DNA of 64,000 nt from Pholis gunnellus (GCA_910591455.2 OU342819.1:19905762-19969761); one strand, 5' to 3'. Positions 25,561 to 38,046 are shown, numbered from the stretch's first letter. Made by a program: numbers and translations. The notes: generated by a model not told the origin, from the sequence alone.

Positions 25561-27239
25561 TAAAGGGTCGTGAGGGATTTGTGACACCCCCCCATCACCC
25601 CACTCCCTCCCTCGCGCTCTCGGAGTCCTCCTCGTCTTCCCATGATGCCTCTCGCTGGCGACCTTGACAGAAGCTGCAGGGTTGATGCTGATGCAGTGGA
25701 TGCTGATGCAACACGCTCAGATGATGATGCTCCAGTTGTACAATTGATTGCTTTTCTAACATTAATATTCTTTTCTCCTTGCATTTTGCAGACGGGTTTT
25801 AAACAGCCACAGCACGAGGACACCGTCCATATTAATGTGAAATAAAACACGGATATATATCGAATAATGCTCACACTGCAGTTCTTCCAGTCTTGTGATT
25901 TGCTCATGACACAGAGGCTTTAAGTCAGGTGACGGTGCATCATGGACGGTTTGTGAAGAAAGATTATGCAACAATTCAGCAGTGCCAGAGTGAGTTTTGA
26001 AAAACTCTTTAACTCAATTTGATCAGTTTCTTCTCTCAGTGATCAAACACTCCAGAAGAGCTGCTAAACGGACCTCATGGTGAGATTATTTGTATGTTTC
26101 AAGGTCAAGAATGAACATTTGAATTTAAGGTTTTATAGTCAACATGGAGAAGTCCTGTGAGTGCAAAACTAAATCTGCGGATGAAGATCATGTGATATGA
26201 TCAAAAGCTCCAGAACAGCTACTGAATGGAATTTGTGTGTTTTTAACCTTAAATGTACTGTTTTCTTTTCTCCACTCTTTAGATACTAAACTGCGTTTCA
26301 TTGGCTCATTAACTAAACTCTGTACTGTGACAATATAGAGTTTCATCTAATCTTACGTTTTGTCCTGTTTTGACACAAAGTGTTGAAGGTTTCTGGTAAA
26401 CTTTGAGCTGCAAAAGCTCCGAGTTGTTCTATTTTGTATTTCTTTATTCCAAACACTTTTACTTCATATATTTCAACTTTACGTACCATTACATATTGCA
26501 ATTGCACTTTTAAAAAATCTTTTAAATGTAACTTTTATTTATGGAAATGGCTCAAAGGATGGAGGCTTTTGCGTACTGTAAATATTAAGAAGCCCTGTGA
26601 TGCAACTTTGTGATTTTAAGCTAAATAAATTAAAATCTATTTCCTTAGTTTCTTTGCTTTCTTGACAAATTGACAGTTTTTAACTGCATGATTATACCTC
26701 TTGGTGTCCTCGTATTGTATTGTATTTTATATATTGTTGTTGTATTTGTTGCTATATGGACTCGTGAGTCAGAAATAAAAGTTGAATAATTAATAGATTT
26801 TCACATCAATGTCAAAGAAACAGAACTATTAAACAAATGTTTCTTCGTCTTGCAGATAACTACTTAATATTTTAAATAATAACTTTGTGTTCATATGATC
26901 TCATAAATCTATATTGGGTTTGTTTGTGTCTTGTCAAGCTTTGTATTAAAGACAACATTAATATTTAATATCTGACCATTTAACTAAACTGTGGAGACGT
27001 AATAAATGTTACACTGCTGTCACTTTTCAACAGAAAAGAAAACAGCTTGAATGCACAAACTCAAGGCTCTTATTTTCTCATTTTCTTGGTATTTTATGTC
27101 GCTGTTTGAGAAGAGAATCAATATCAAATACAAAACAAGGTTCACAGTAACAATATAGAATGTATTTAGTCGCTTCTGTACAGAAAGAGCGGAGGCTTCA
27201 CACCAACATACTAAGATGAAGACGGAGGAATGTGTCCGT
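25561..27239. other. Spacer between slc2a3 promoter and cox6b1; cox6b1 3' UTR
   Basis: AT-rich DNA without coding exons. The part next to 27239 must include the cox6b1 3' UTR, whose end I cannot fix. The arm at 26407-26544 is one half of a long inverted repeat. Confidence 0.45.
26407..26544 (+). repeat. Left arm of long inverted repeat
   Basis: Reads GCTGCAAAAGCTCCGAGTTG, TTTGTATTTCTTTATTCC, CATATTGCAATTGCACTTTT. The same text, lightly diverged, is present in reverse complement at 28750-28885. Confidence 0.9.
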
Positions 27240-27833
27240 TCAGATGTTTCCGGGGAAATTTCCCGCCTCCAGCTGCTCGTCCCATTTCTGAACCTGCAGG
27301 AGAGAGCAAGGACCAAGACATTGTGCTTCAGGGAAATTAGAAATAGAATAAGAGACATTCGTGGCTATGGTTGATCACAGCATGCTGTTGGAGGATGAGA
27401 ACATACCCAGCTCATGGGGCAGAGGCTCTTGTAGACCCTCTGGTGCCACTCGCAAGGAGCCGTGTCCTGGTATTTGGAGGACAGAGCTTTGTTACATCTG
27501 TGGAAGTCTGCAGAGAAAACAGAGCAAGAAGAAGAAGAAGAGAAGTCAGAGGAGGAAATAAACGGACAGTTTTTAATGTCCAAAGAATCAGCACTGGAAC
27601 AGCAACACAGATTGTATATGAGAAGTGGACGCCATCTTGGATTACAGCGTTAGCAACCTGTCAATCACATTAAGCCCCGCCCTAAAGCATCCCCTGCTTT
27701 ATGGTCTGTGTGACTCTAAATGGACCAATGTTTGTTTACCCAGATAGTTCTGGAAACAGTTGCGGGTCTGGTTGGTGTTTGGGAAGCGAGAGTCGAATGG
27801 AGCCGTCCTGTAGTTCTTGATCTTCTCCTCCAT
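27240..27833 (-). CDS. cox6b1: Cytochrome c oxidase subunit 6B
   Basis: Three coding exons: 27740-27833 (ATG at 27831-27833), 27407-27507 and 27240-27293 (stop 27240-27242). Phases match and encode 82 residues. Subunit 6B caps complex IV on the intermembrane-space side of mitochondria and stabilises the dimer. The twin CHCH signature is complete: C26 and C36 (CX9C), C50 and C61 (CX10C), which form the two structural disulfides. Family blocks YRTAPFDSRFPNTNQTRNC and CPMSW are present, and the C-terminus ends FPGNI. Length is close to the usual 86. These features resemble COX6B1 more than the testis form COX6B2. A non-coding first exon lies near 29046, across the minisatellite-bearing intron. 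Confidence 0.95.
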
Positions 27834-27889
27834 CTTCAAGCTGCTGGACTTCTGCAGAGGATCAACACAGTGTGAGACACTCGAAACTG

Positions 27890-28735
27890 GGACCACACTG
27901 ACTAGAGACACAGCAGAGAGACAGAGGACCACACTGACTATAGAGACACAGCAGAGAAACAGAGGACCACACTGACTATAGAGACACAGCAGAGAGACAG
28001 AGGACCACACTGACTAGAGACAGAGCAGAGAGACAGAGGACCACACTGACTAGAGACACAGCAGAGAGACAGAGGACCACACTGACTAGAGACACAGCAG
28101 ACAGACAGAGGACCACACTGACTATAGAGACACAGCAGACAGACAGAGGACCACACTGACTATAGAGACACAGCAGACAGACAGAGGACCACACTGACTA
28201 TAGAGACACAGCAGACAGACAGAGGACCACACTGACTAGAGACACAGCAGAGAGACAGAGGACCACACTGACTATAGAGACACAGCAGACAGACAGAGGA
28301 CCACACTGACTATAGAGACACAGCAGAGAGACAGAGGACCACACTGACTAGAGACACAGCAGAGAGACAGAGGACCACACTGACTATAGAGACACAGCAG
28401 ACAGACAGAGGACCACACTGACTATAGAGACACAGCAGAGAGACAGAGGACCACACTGACTAGAGACACAGCAGAGAGACAGAGGACCACACTGACTAGA
28501 GACACAGCAGAGAGACAGAGGACCACACTGACTATAGAGACACAGCAGACAGACAGAGGACCACACTGACTATAGAGACACAGCAGAGAGACAGAGGACC
28601 ACACTGACTAGAGACACAGCAGAGAGACAGAGGACCACACTGACTAGAGACACAGCAGAGAGACAGAGGACCACACTGACTATAGAGACACAGCAGAGAG
28701 ACAGAGGACCACACTGACTAGAGACACATTTGCAA
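27890..28735. repeat. Minisatellite with 36- and 38-bp units in cox6b1 intron 1
   Basis: About 23 tandem copies of GACCACACTGACTAGAGACA... in two length forms. The 38-bp form has an extra TA (GACTATAGAGAC), and a GAGAGAC/GACAGAC variant also alternates. A 148-bp higher-order period (four units) is visible because the same unit order recurs at that offset. Long minus-strand frames here are repeat artefacts. Confidence 0.97.
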
Positions 28736-28749
28736 ATTTGAACCATTTG

Positions 28750-28885
28750 CATAAATAAAAGTTAAATTTAAAAGTGCAATTGCAATATGTAGTGGCAGTG
28801 CTACGTAAAGTTAAAATATGTGAAGTAAAAGTGTTTGGAATAAAGAAATACAAAATAAAACAACTCGGAGCTTTTGCAGCTTTTA
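28750..28885 (-). repeat. Right arm of long inverted repeat
   Basis: Reverse complement of 26407-26544 with few differences and a short insertion (GTGGCAGTG). It lies in cox6b1 intron 1, right of the minisatellite. Confidence 0.9.
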
Positions 28886-29045
28886 TATATATATATATAA
28901 AACATATAATAGTGCATGTTTAGCTAACGTTAACCATGGTAAATATTCAGTAACAGACTAAGATAAATATATATTTAAATGCAATAAATACACAACGTGC
29001 TGCAGAAGCATAAACCATGTTATTCATATTAAAATAACTGTTTAC

Positions 29046-29200
29046 CTTTCACGGAGAAATTCCACTGTGATCTCACCGCTTAGTGATCTGAACGGCTGCT
29101 CACTCGCAGTGCATGCTGGGTAAAAGGAATATCGCTTCAAGTAACGTTTGAAGAGGCAGCACCGCCACCTGGCGGACAACGTGAGGAGGTACAACTGCAG
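29046..29200 (-). promoter_or_regulatory. cox6b1: cox6b1 non-coding exon 1 and promoter
   Basis: On the minus strand a donor (GTGAAAG then GTAAAC) lies at 29045/29046. Just upstream is TGCATGCTGGGTAA, whose GCATGCTGGG part resembles half of the extended ZNF143-type promoter element (inference). The exon contains no ATG in frame with the coding exon. Confidence 0.5.
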
Positions 29201-29219
29201 AAGGAAACTGCAGCGAAGG

Positions 29220-29800
29220 ATTATGCAGACGAGCTATTGACAAGCTTTCTAATGATGATGATGATGAAGATGATGATGATTGTGAGGATGAACGTATTCT
29301 AATGCTAACAAAAGATGCCTGTATTCCACATACAAATGAAGCATTAACAATTTGTTATAAATCGCCTCATCTACTTAAATATTCAGCGTGAAAGTTTGTT
29401 CTCAACCTTGAAAGTAATGTAACAGAAAATCCCAAAGCAAGGTCCACTGAAGACCATTACATGAGGTTGAAAGCTCTGGAAAAAGCTAGTAAGTGGACCT
29501 TCTTTTATTTGCTTCTATATGATTCTTTGTTCTTGTGTAATCAAGATAAATGGTGTCATATATTATTGCCTAAATAATATATTTCAATACATTCTCCTTC
29601 AAAGCTTTCTTTGTATGCAGCTTATCTGTATCGCTGATAATATTATTATTTATTTTTTTATTCAAAATGATTATTATTATAGTTTGATTCCTGCAAAACA
29701 AACTAAAAACTAAAAAACTAAAACAACAACAGAACAAACCAAAAGAGTGAAGACACAAAAGTAAAATAAAATAGAATTATTTTACTGAGTTAAGTATTTT
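29220..29800. other. Spacer between cox6b1 and lectin gene
   Basis: A GATGAT run (29251-29280) and AT-rich DNA. Nothing coding is supported. Confidence 0.4.
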
Positions 29801-29897
29801 ATTGTTATTATTTTACAGTTTATTTATTTAAATCAACTGCACATATGAGTTTATATCAGTTGCACAACTCTGAATTGTATCTTCCTAATCTGCTTTT

Positions 29898-29974
29898 CCT
29901 CTCCCCCTCTCCTCTCCTCTACTCTCCTCTCCTCTCCTCCTCTCCTCTCCTCTCCTCTCGTCTCCTCTCTCCTC
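29898..29974. repeat. CTCCT-rich polypyrimidine tract
   Basis: A run of CTCCT/CTCTC units that begins at the lectin stop codon and fills the start of its 3' UTR. A minus-strand AATAAA near 29820 is the likely poly(A) signal. Confidence 0.8.
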
Positions 29975-30362
29975 TCAGTGCAGACTAGCCTGCCTCCTCT
30001 CACAGATCCTCCTCAGCAGGTTGGAGCATCTGTAGGTGAGCCAGCTCCTCCTGTAGTCGCGTCCTGGGGTGAGTCGACCACACAGCTCCCCGCTGCCTGT
30101 TTTATCGGGCTCACGCTCCCAAAACCTGCAGGGAGGAACAAACAACAACAACAACAACAACACAAAAACACAGGCTTTAATCTGTTACCATGGCGACCAC
30201 TACTCCTCCACACGAAAGATGCAAATCATGAAATTAAAACAGCCGCCCACTTTCTCCCAATCCCCTCCTCAGAGAGGCACAATGTCATCACATTATGTGC
30301 AAAGTGAGAGGATGCTGATGATATCATGAACTAGATGAAAATAGAAGGAAACAGAGAATGAC

Positions 30363-30407
<45 letters not shown>

Positions 30408-31330
30408 CACACACACACACACACGCACACACACACGCACTATATATTATACAACAATCATAATATTCTGTTAAAGTTATGTAAATATTCATGTAAATAT
30501 GAATGTGTACTTTAATTTCTTGAACACGTTCGTGCCACATTGAAGCCACGTTGTATTAAAGCAGGTTTACCAGGTAAAGACAAACATAAAAGACGTGTTG
30601 ATACATTTTCTTTTAACAAATGTATGCATTTGTTTCCTATTTCAAGACATTTTTCTTGCTCTTGCTTCTTATTTCTCATTTATTTATTTTATTGTGTTAT
30701 TCTTTCCTTCAAGGTCAGCTAAACTTTGCTTGTAAACTTTGCCTCTCCCAGTTTTTATTGATTTTCTTTTTAAATATTTAAATTCTGAGGAACGGCCTGC
30801 TCTGAGCTTGTTTCTAAATATGTTTCAGAGGATCATAAACATTTGAACCGCTTCTCATCTCAAGTTTCCAGCCACATGTGACCAAACTCTCAAGCTACAG
30901 GAATAGAGATCCAGAGATCAGCGCCCGGTGGCTCGTCACCTCAGGAGCCCCCGTTCGCCCCCCGCCCCCCGCCTGTCATCAGCTCACCCCAGTCCCTCCT
31001 CCAGCGGGGAGCCGTCGCTCCACAGCCAGCCTCCGTCACCACCGCTGCTCCTGAGGCCCAGCCAGTACGAGTCTCCCTGGCTCAGACTCTGGGCTTTATT
31101 GCACAGAAACTCCTGCGACACCCGCAAAGACAAGGTTTAAATTCCTCCCCCTCTTCTCCCGAAATCACCTCCCCCCTGACGTCTCACGGTGGGAACATCA
31201 CAGAGGACATAAACTGTGATACAGTCGCAGTAAAACAGGCAAAGACAAAACCCGAGATGACCTGGAGCTGTGACATGCATGTCTCCATATTTCATAGAGA
31301 TCTTAGATCTATTCTTAACTTCCCTCTCTG

Positions 31331-31388
<58 letters not shown>

Positions 31389-31615
31389 GTGCACGTTGCC
31401 TAACAGCTGATATTTCAGGGAAAGCATCTCAAATGTTTACAAGCTGACAGAAACAGAATATATCATCAAGGAAGTTCCCCGTAAGACACTTAAACACCAA
31501 GAAAAGAAGCTTCAACTGATGTTGTGTGTAATATGACACAAACATACACTTTTAATGAACTCAATGGATGATATATGTAATAAAAAGTAGAAATTTACGG
31601 GACAGAGCAGAAACA

Positions 31616-31682
<67 letters not shown>

Positions 31683-33692
31683 GTGCACGTTGCCTAACAG
31701 CTGATATTTCAGGGAAAGCATCTCAAATGTTTACAAGCTGACAGAAACAGAATATATCATCAAGGAAGTTCCCCGTAAGACACTTAAACACCAAGAAAAG
31801 AAGCTTCAACTGATGTTGTGTGTAATATGACACAAACATACACTTTTAATGAACTCAATGGATGATATATGTAATAAAAAGTAGAAATTTACGGGACAGA
31901 GCAGAAACAAAGTGTGTGTGTGTGTGTGTTCACCTGCTCCTCCTCTGTCCTCACTGTGGCCACAGCGCCACCCAGTGCCAGGCAGCGGTACTGGCTGCTG
32001 ATCCAGTCCGCCCTGTCCGCACTGAACAGGAAACATTTGTGTCCCTGAGGCGTCCAGCCGTCTGGACACGGCCTGCACACTCTGTCTGGGTGAGAAGCGG
32101 AGAAGAAGGACGTTCTTAGAGTACGTTTTAATCTGCTTCAAACGGAAAGTGACCTTTTCACAGCAGAAATGCTGAAACATGGGACATTTTTCCAGCTGTG
32201 TTCCATGTCCCTTTCACACAAGAATTACAAAATCATTTAAAAATCAAATGTTTTCCAATGAATTTAGTTTCGAACAAGTTTATTTGTTTATTACATGACA
32301 ATGGTTCCTTAATGTCCGCTACAGCGGGCGGTTCATGTTTCAGTTGCAGAGGCACAAGCTGACAGAACTCCTGTTATCTGAATCCAGAATGAGACGAGCC
32401 GACATGGTCACGCTGCAGCTGTTTGTGGTTTGTGTACTTTCGCAAATCTCTATGCAAATCAGAGCTGCCGGGTCAAACGGGTTCCTGCAAATAATTCCTT
32501 TTGTTTAATCATTCAACAGTCAACACAGATGCAAAATGCCAAAACGTTTTCCAGTTGTGGTTCCATCTTTGTACTTTTACAGAAATGTGTGTTTTTTGTT
32601 TGTTTCTTTGATGCAGTAAAACATAACAGCTAAACCAAATAGTTCATGAGATGAAAGAGATGTGATCCGCTGTCAAGAAAGTGTTAATGTGAGTCAACAA
32701 CGCCAAACACCAAAACTAACATCTTTGTCCAAAATTGCATTGAATTTGCAAGACTTTTAATCATATAAAGTTCATATAAACACCTATTCATTCAGTGGAG
32801 TTTACTGAGAGCCTGTGCAGCTGCTACTTTGGTTGCTTTGTCATGAAATTAATATATAAAAGGGAACAAAAACCAAACTTGTTGCTGTAGTTGTCTGAAG
32901 CCGACAGGCTGATATCTGCTATTTAACATTCGTCTACAAGTATAAAAGCTGAATTCTGGATCACACACACAGACATCAACACATTTGTACTCTGCCGAAC
33001 CTCCAAACCTTTACCTTCACCAACAACATGATCATTTGTCTCAGAGTTCCTCCCCTCAGTGTTACCTTGAACTACAAAATACAAAAACTGATCAAAGTCT
33101 TGATGAAATGAAGTAAATGTGGGCTGCGTTTTAAAACTGCCCATGACTGTTTAAAACACTTCCGTGTGACCAGTCGCACGTTCAAAGTGTTTAAAACAAT
33201 GTGGTTTTTGTGAACATGCACGTGTTTGGGAAGTGAAATGAGACTTGTGAAGAGAGAGTAATGTCGTAAACAGATGACCTTTCTCCGTTCTTTGGTTCTC
33301 CGTTCACCGTGGAGCCACGAGAGAAAACCAAAGTCTTCTCCAAGAAGTCAAGGTAATAAATACACTCCGTAGACCTGGAACTGTAAGTTGAACTCTAAAC
33401 GTCTCAGCCCTCACACTTCCCTTTGAAGAAGTGAGGACCAGACAAAACCTTCCAGACATCGTCCTCCTCACACCTGATGTCTAAATCCTGGGTCCCCCCC
33501 CCCGTACACAGCGCTTACCCCCGGTGGTGGTGTTGCTCACCGGGCAGTGCTGGTTCAGAGCTGGATACTTGGAGAACAGCAGCTGATACGACTGGTTGAG
33601 CTTCTCCAGTCTGTGTGTCGCGTCTCTCAGTTTGGTTTCCTGCAGGCTCGACTGTGACTGGAACACCGAGCTGATCTGAACCACTGCGATAT

Positions 33693-33785
<93 letters not shown>

Positions 33786-35302
33786 TCACCATATAGTGAC
33801 TACAGTGACCAGCTGTTTTAGGAAATCACTGAGACTTAAACAGTCTTCAGTAGGAACCAGTGGGCTCGGAGCTGAGAGCCGCAGACAAGAAGTCAAAAGA
33901 TACTGAGAGACGGATTATTAACACTTTGTTGGTTTCTTTTATTTTGTTGAATTTATTGACTAGAAAAATATAGAAGCATTTTGCTAAATCAATACTTGTA
34001 AAGTTTGCTGCATCCATTTCATAACTTTATAATTGACTGTAAACGATGTAACATCTTGTATTTCCTGAGTGTGTTTGACTCGTTGGTGTGATGCATTTTA
34101 AAGTGCAGCTCATTGAGTTCACCTGGGATGAAACGGGCCGATCAAACGATGACCATGCACGATGAAAACGTGCACGTGTCGCCACATCATAGTCAGTATT
34201 AAAAGAGTAAAACGCATCAGGACGTATACTCACAGCAGAGAGTCTGCAGCAGAGCGACGATGACGAGCACAAAGCAGAGCAGAGAGAAGTAATGAGCCAG
34301 CTCTCTGTACCGACACAGCCAGCCTGAGACACAACGACAACAATTCAGCTTCACACACACTGTTCATGTCAATGTGCAACAAACAGCACAACAATACATC
34401 TAGATCACCACTGGGATGCATGTTATGGTTCTATGGATCAGCCTAAATATATTGTAAACAAACTGAGTAATAGTGTTTGATTTCAATTCAAACTATTTTT
34501 AGAGGAAATTATTTTATTTTTGTTCTACTCGAGATCTTCCTTCTTGTCAGTGTTTGGCTACATTTTGTAAAAATAATTAAAAAAAATAAGTTTTCCTTGT
34601 CATGTGAGACTGACTTCATCATTTAAAGTGTGAATTGCAGAAAAACTAAATTATTATGAGTCATTTTAATGCTTTGAACTTTATTATTAATAATCGTTTT
34701 GGACATGAACAGAAACCAATGTTTTAGCTTCACTCACATACAGATTTAAACATAATATTTTAAGTTGGCACTGAATCAGTTTGAATGTATTTAACAATTT
34801 AATTTAAGTTTAATAGCAGCAGATGCAGAAATGTGTTTAGATGTGATTTGTTTTCTACGGCACATTGAGGCTTCATAGTGTAGAAACAAGGATTCTATAT
34901 GATCCAAAACGTTTGACCACCGCTGCCTTTAAACTAATCATTGCATCTTCAAAGCAGAAAGAGCAGCTCATTAAGAACTCATCAGCTCGTGTAATAATGA
35001 GGAACAGCATTCTACTAAATACTACTTGACACAGTCGATGCAAGTAATTGATTTTCAAGTGAAACAACGTAAAATATAAAACACGGAAATTGCTTCAAAA
35101 ATCCACTTGATGCACTTAATCTGTGTGTAAAGTGAAAAAGCCTTTTTAGATCATGATTTTATGGAGACCAACTTGTTAAAATGGTTTCTTTTGAAGTTTA
35201 AATACATGCATGTGAAATAAAAGAAAGAAAGAAAAGAGAATCACTTTTGTGTGTTTCCTGTTGTTCGTCCTCCAGCAGCGCCGACCCGTTCTCCACCCCC
35301 AT
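29975..35302 (-). CDS. Type II transmembrane C-type lectin-like receptor
   Basis: Six exons in matching phase: 35245-35302, 34234-34323, 33519-33683, 31934-32085, 30988-31112 and 29975-30125 (stop 29975-29977), encoding 246 residues. Layout: a cytoplasmic tail of about 28 residues, one membrane helix (about 29-48, HYFSLLCFVLVIVALLQTL), a stalk (50-105) with glycosylation sites NQS79 and NTT100, then a long-form C-type lectin fold (108-239). Fold cysteines C111/C122, C139/C238 and C212/C230 and a WLGL core are present. It is a cell-surface recognition receptor of the KLR/CD209/ASGR-like group; the exact orthologue is unclear. The sugar motif position reads EPD (202-204) and the WND position reads WLT (225-227), so calcium-dependent sugar binding is doubtful. 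The tail has no clear ITIM or ITAM, only YREL. The first donor (AAAA then GTGATT) is weak, but it fits phase. Confidence 0.9.
30363..30440. repeat. CA microsatellite in lectin gene intron
   Basis: CA units with scattered GCAC interruptions. Confidence 0.95.
31334..31680. repeat. TG array plus duplicated 233-bp segment, copy 1
   Basis: A TG array (31334-31386), then unique sequence 31387-31619, then a second TG array to 31680. The unique part recurs at 31681-31913 with a 294-bp offset and no difference that I can see. Confidence 0.95.
31681..31933. repeat. Duplicated 233-bp segment, copy 2
   Basis: Same text as 31387-31619, followed by a short TG run that forms the start of the intron after lectin exon 31934-32085 (donor GTGAACACAC). 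Confidence 0.95.
32086..33518 (-). other. Lectin gene intron
   Basis: No exon or named repeat is seen. Ordinary AT-rich intron between the stalk exon and the first lectin-domain exon. Confidence 0.6.
33695..33780. repeat. CA microsatellite at lectin stalk-exon acceptor
   Basis: About 43 CA units (TG in transcript sense) ending 12 bases before the acceptor of exon 33519-33683. Confidence 0.97.
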
Positions 35303-37708
35303 GGCTTCATCCAGCACAGTCCCAGCAGGCATGAAGCTTCTGTTTCAGTAGTCGCATTAATGCATAATTACTCCGTGTCAGCTGCTTCTCTGGTGTTGTT
35401 TTAACACCTAAAACCGTCTTTCCTAAAAAGCAGGAACAAAAGAGCAGCCCGGTGTTCCTCATGTGGGATTGTATATGGAAATACGGGCTCGTCTGCAGCC
35501 GTATGCAAAGCACAGCTGGTCTGATAACAAGCCGGAAGAGTTCAGCAGAGGATGCACATGTTGTAGAAACCTGTTCTTCATTTCTGTAAAAGATGTTTTA
35601 AAATGTAATTCATGAATGTAATAGAGACAATACTACTGATGCATATTAAATATTGCACGATGCGAAATGTTCAAAGAAATTAGTTTGTAGTCGAGTTCGA
35701 AATCATAAAATTCTTTCAATAGTTTTATTCAAAATCCCGACATCTTTACAAATATTTGACAGCGTTTACGGAGCATTTTTTTGCCTCTTTCAAGTTTTAC
35801 AATTCAGTTCATAGTTTTGGCTTAATAAACAACGAGGGAGGGACTGTTGACTGAACACACGGTAGTACTTTGAATATTTACAGCCAAAGAAATGAAGAAC
35901 AAACCTAGACATCAAAGTGTACACCAAAGGCGAGAATAAGCAAGTCTTGTAGTTGTATATCTTATTTTTTACACGCCGCACGTCGACATCCTGCTCACAG
36001 GCTACACGGTGCGGTCGGAGGAGGAGGAGGAGGAGGAGGAGGAGGAGGTGTACGAACACGACGTCTATGGAACGACAAGACAGAAGGAACAAAAAAAGAA
36101 ACAAATGTGCATTTGGCCGACCATCATGAGAGGAGAGACAGCTGCTTGGTTTTTAAAAGCGCTGCTCGTCTTGGCATTGCAGTCGAGGGAACATGTTACA
36201 GCTGTAGTGCAATGATGTGGTCCTGATGCTGAGAGATTCTGTTACCACGGCAACAGCAGATACCCCTTATTTTTTTGTTTTTTGTTTTACAATCAATAAA
36301 GAGAGCTCGTCCTCTCCGAGTTTAACTCAGAGAGGGTAATAATGAGCAAATAATAATAAGCAGTTAACTCCCAAAACTGTGCTTTACAAACAGCAACGTT
36401 AACCCTGTGGTTGTGTACTTATTTACTTATTTACAAATGTAACAATACATGTTTTCATTTTGAAAAAGCACACTATCTGGTAAAATGTACATGTACAAAA
36501 ACCTCTTATTTTTATAAAAACGTAAAGGTGCAGCTACAAGCAGAGATCAACAATGTCTCCGTTCACCTCTTCATCTTCTCTGAGCGTCTGTGCATGTGTG
36601 TGTGTGTATGTGAGAGTGTGAGTGTGTGTGTATGTGAGTGTGTGTGTCTGACTCTGCAATGTGGTTTGAGCTGGTTGGAAATAGGCAGGATCAGATCAGC
36701 AGTCCACAGGTAAATCCTGCTGTAAGCCAAAGGTTGCCAAAGGACACATCAGCATTACCGCGGTGACAAGATGATGGACCCGGTATCCATGCAGTCAGGT
36801 GGCCCGGAGGCGTAACGCGTCAGGTCCAACACTGAGCTTGTGTAACAGCCAACTTTTGAGCTGAGAAACAGATTTTTTTTACTTTTTTTTTATCTTACTC
36901 AGTCCTGCATTGAAAAAAATGCAACTTTTCGGTTATAAAGAACATGTAACACACAGATTTTTTTTTTCCTGAGTGCCACAAAAGCAAATTCAGTTTTCTT
37001 TCTACAAAAAAAGAGGAGTTTTCAATATGAAATACTAGTAGAAAACAGTCCGCCAAAATCTCAATGTGCAAAATTAACATCAGTATATTGCGCCACATTT
37101 TACCTAAATTGTAAAAAAGGTCCTGCAACAGCATTATTCCTACAAGACAACGAGCAGATTGTCAGTCCAACATGTATGATCATCACGGTTCAGGTCTCTC
37201 TGTGGCTTCATTTGTATCCCGTGCCTTTTATAGCCAGTCTTTCACCTCCTGTAAAGTCAATGCTGCTCACAGACCAAACAAAAGCAAGCGAGTGCAGGCG
37301 AGCTGATGGCAACAAGTAACCTTTGGAGCTGTTACGATGGAATGAAATCCTATTATGTGTGCTGGATCCCTCAGAAGCAGGCCGGTAGCCATGACCGCAC
37401 GGCCGGTAAATCCAAAGCCCCGTGCTCGTTGGAGCCTTCAAAGTCGCCCTGAGAGCGGCGGAGCGAAAAGTGGAGAAGGTGGAGAAGGCAGAAAGAAAAA
37501 GAATTGTAGCAAAAAGCAAAATGACTGCTCCTGCTCAGCCTGCATGGCCGAGCTTGCAAACAGAGCAAGCGATGAAATAAATCATTCCCCTCATCTTTGA
37601 TCCATGACACAATATCCCACTCTCCAACTGTTTTCTGACAGGGGCATTGAAAATGTGGACATGATGATGCTACGGCTCTAGGTGCTGGGGGTCCAGTGTC
37701 CTTAGTCC
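35303..37708 (-). other. Lectin promoter side and probable pentraxin 3' UTR
   Basis: No coding exon. A minus-strand AATAAA near 35723 could end a pentraxin 3' UTR of about 2 kb. A GGA run (36018-36048) and a TG run (36595-36650) lie inside. The lectin gene start must lie near 35303 and above, so the two genes are nearly abutting. Confidence 0.4.
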
Positions 37709-38007
37709 TTAGTGGCAGGGGTCAAAGGGGACCTCCGTCAGCCCCCCGTGGAGCTCCACTGACTCCTCAGACCAGGACATGACATCACCGATGAGGTGGC
37801 CTCCGCAGGTCGCCTGGCTGTAGATCTCGTTGGCCGTCAGGACCCTGGACCAGAACTGGAGATCGGACAACTCTCCCATGAAGGACTGGGTGACGTCGAA
37901 GCGGCCTCCCAGCGTGTCCTGTGAGGACCAGCGGAGAACAGGTCAAAATCAATAAAGAATCATGGATGGAGTCTAAACGGCAACGATTTTTACATCGAAC
38001 ACCAGAG

Positions 38008-38046
<39 letters not shown>

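Noticed and set aside
27890..28735. CRISPR-like array of about 37-bp repeats
   Set aside because: Units are directly adjacent with no unique spacers, and the context is a vertebrate intron: a minisatellite.
27938..28752. Cys/Ser/Val-rich frames within the minisatellite
   Set aside because: They repeat with the 36/38-bp unit and have no family match.
29220..29400. Acidic frame over the GATGAT run as an exon
   Set aside because: Short, built on a trinucleotide repeat, with no splice sites in consistent phase.
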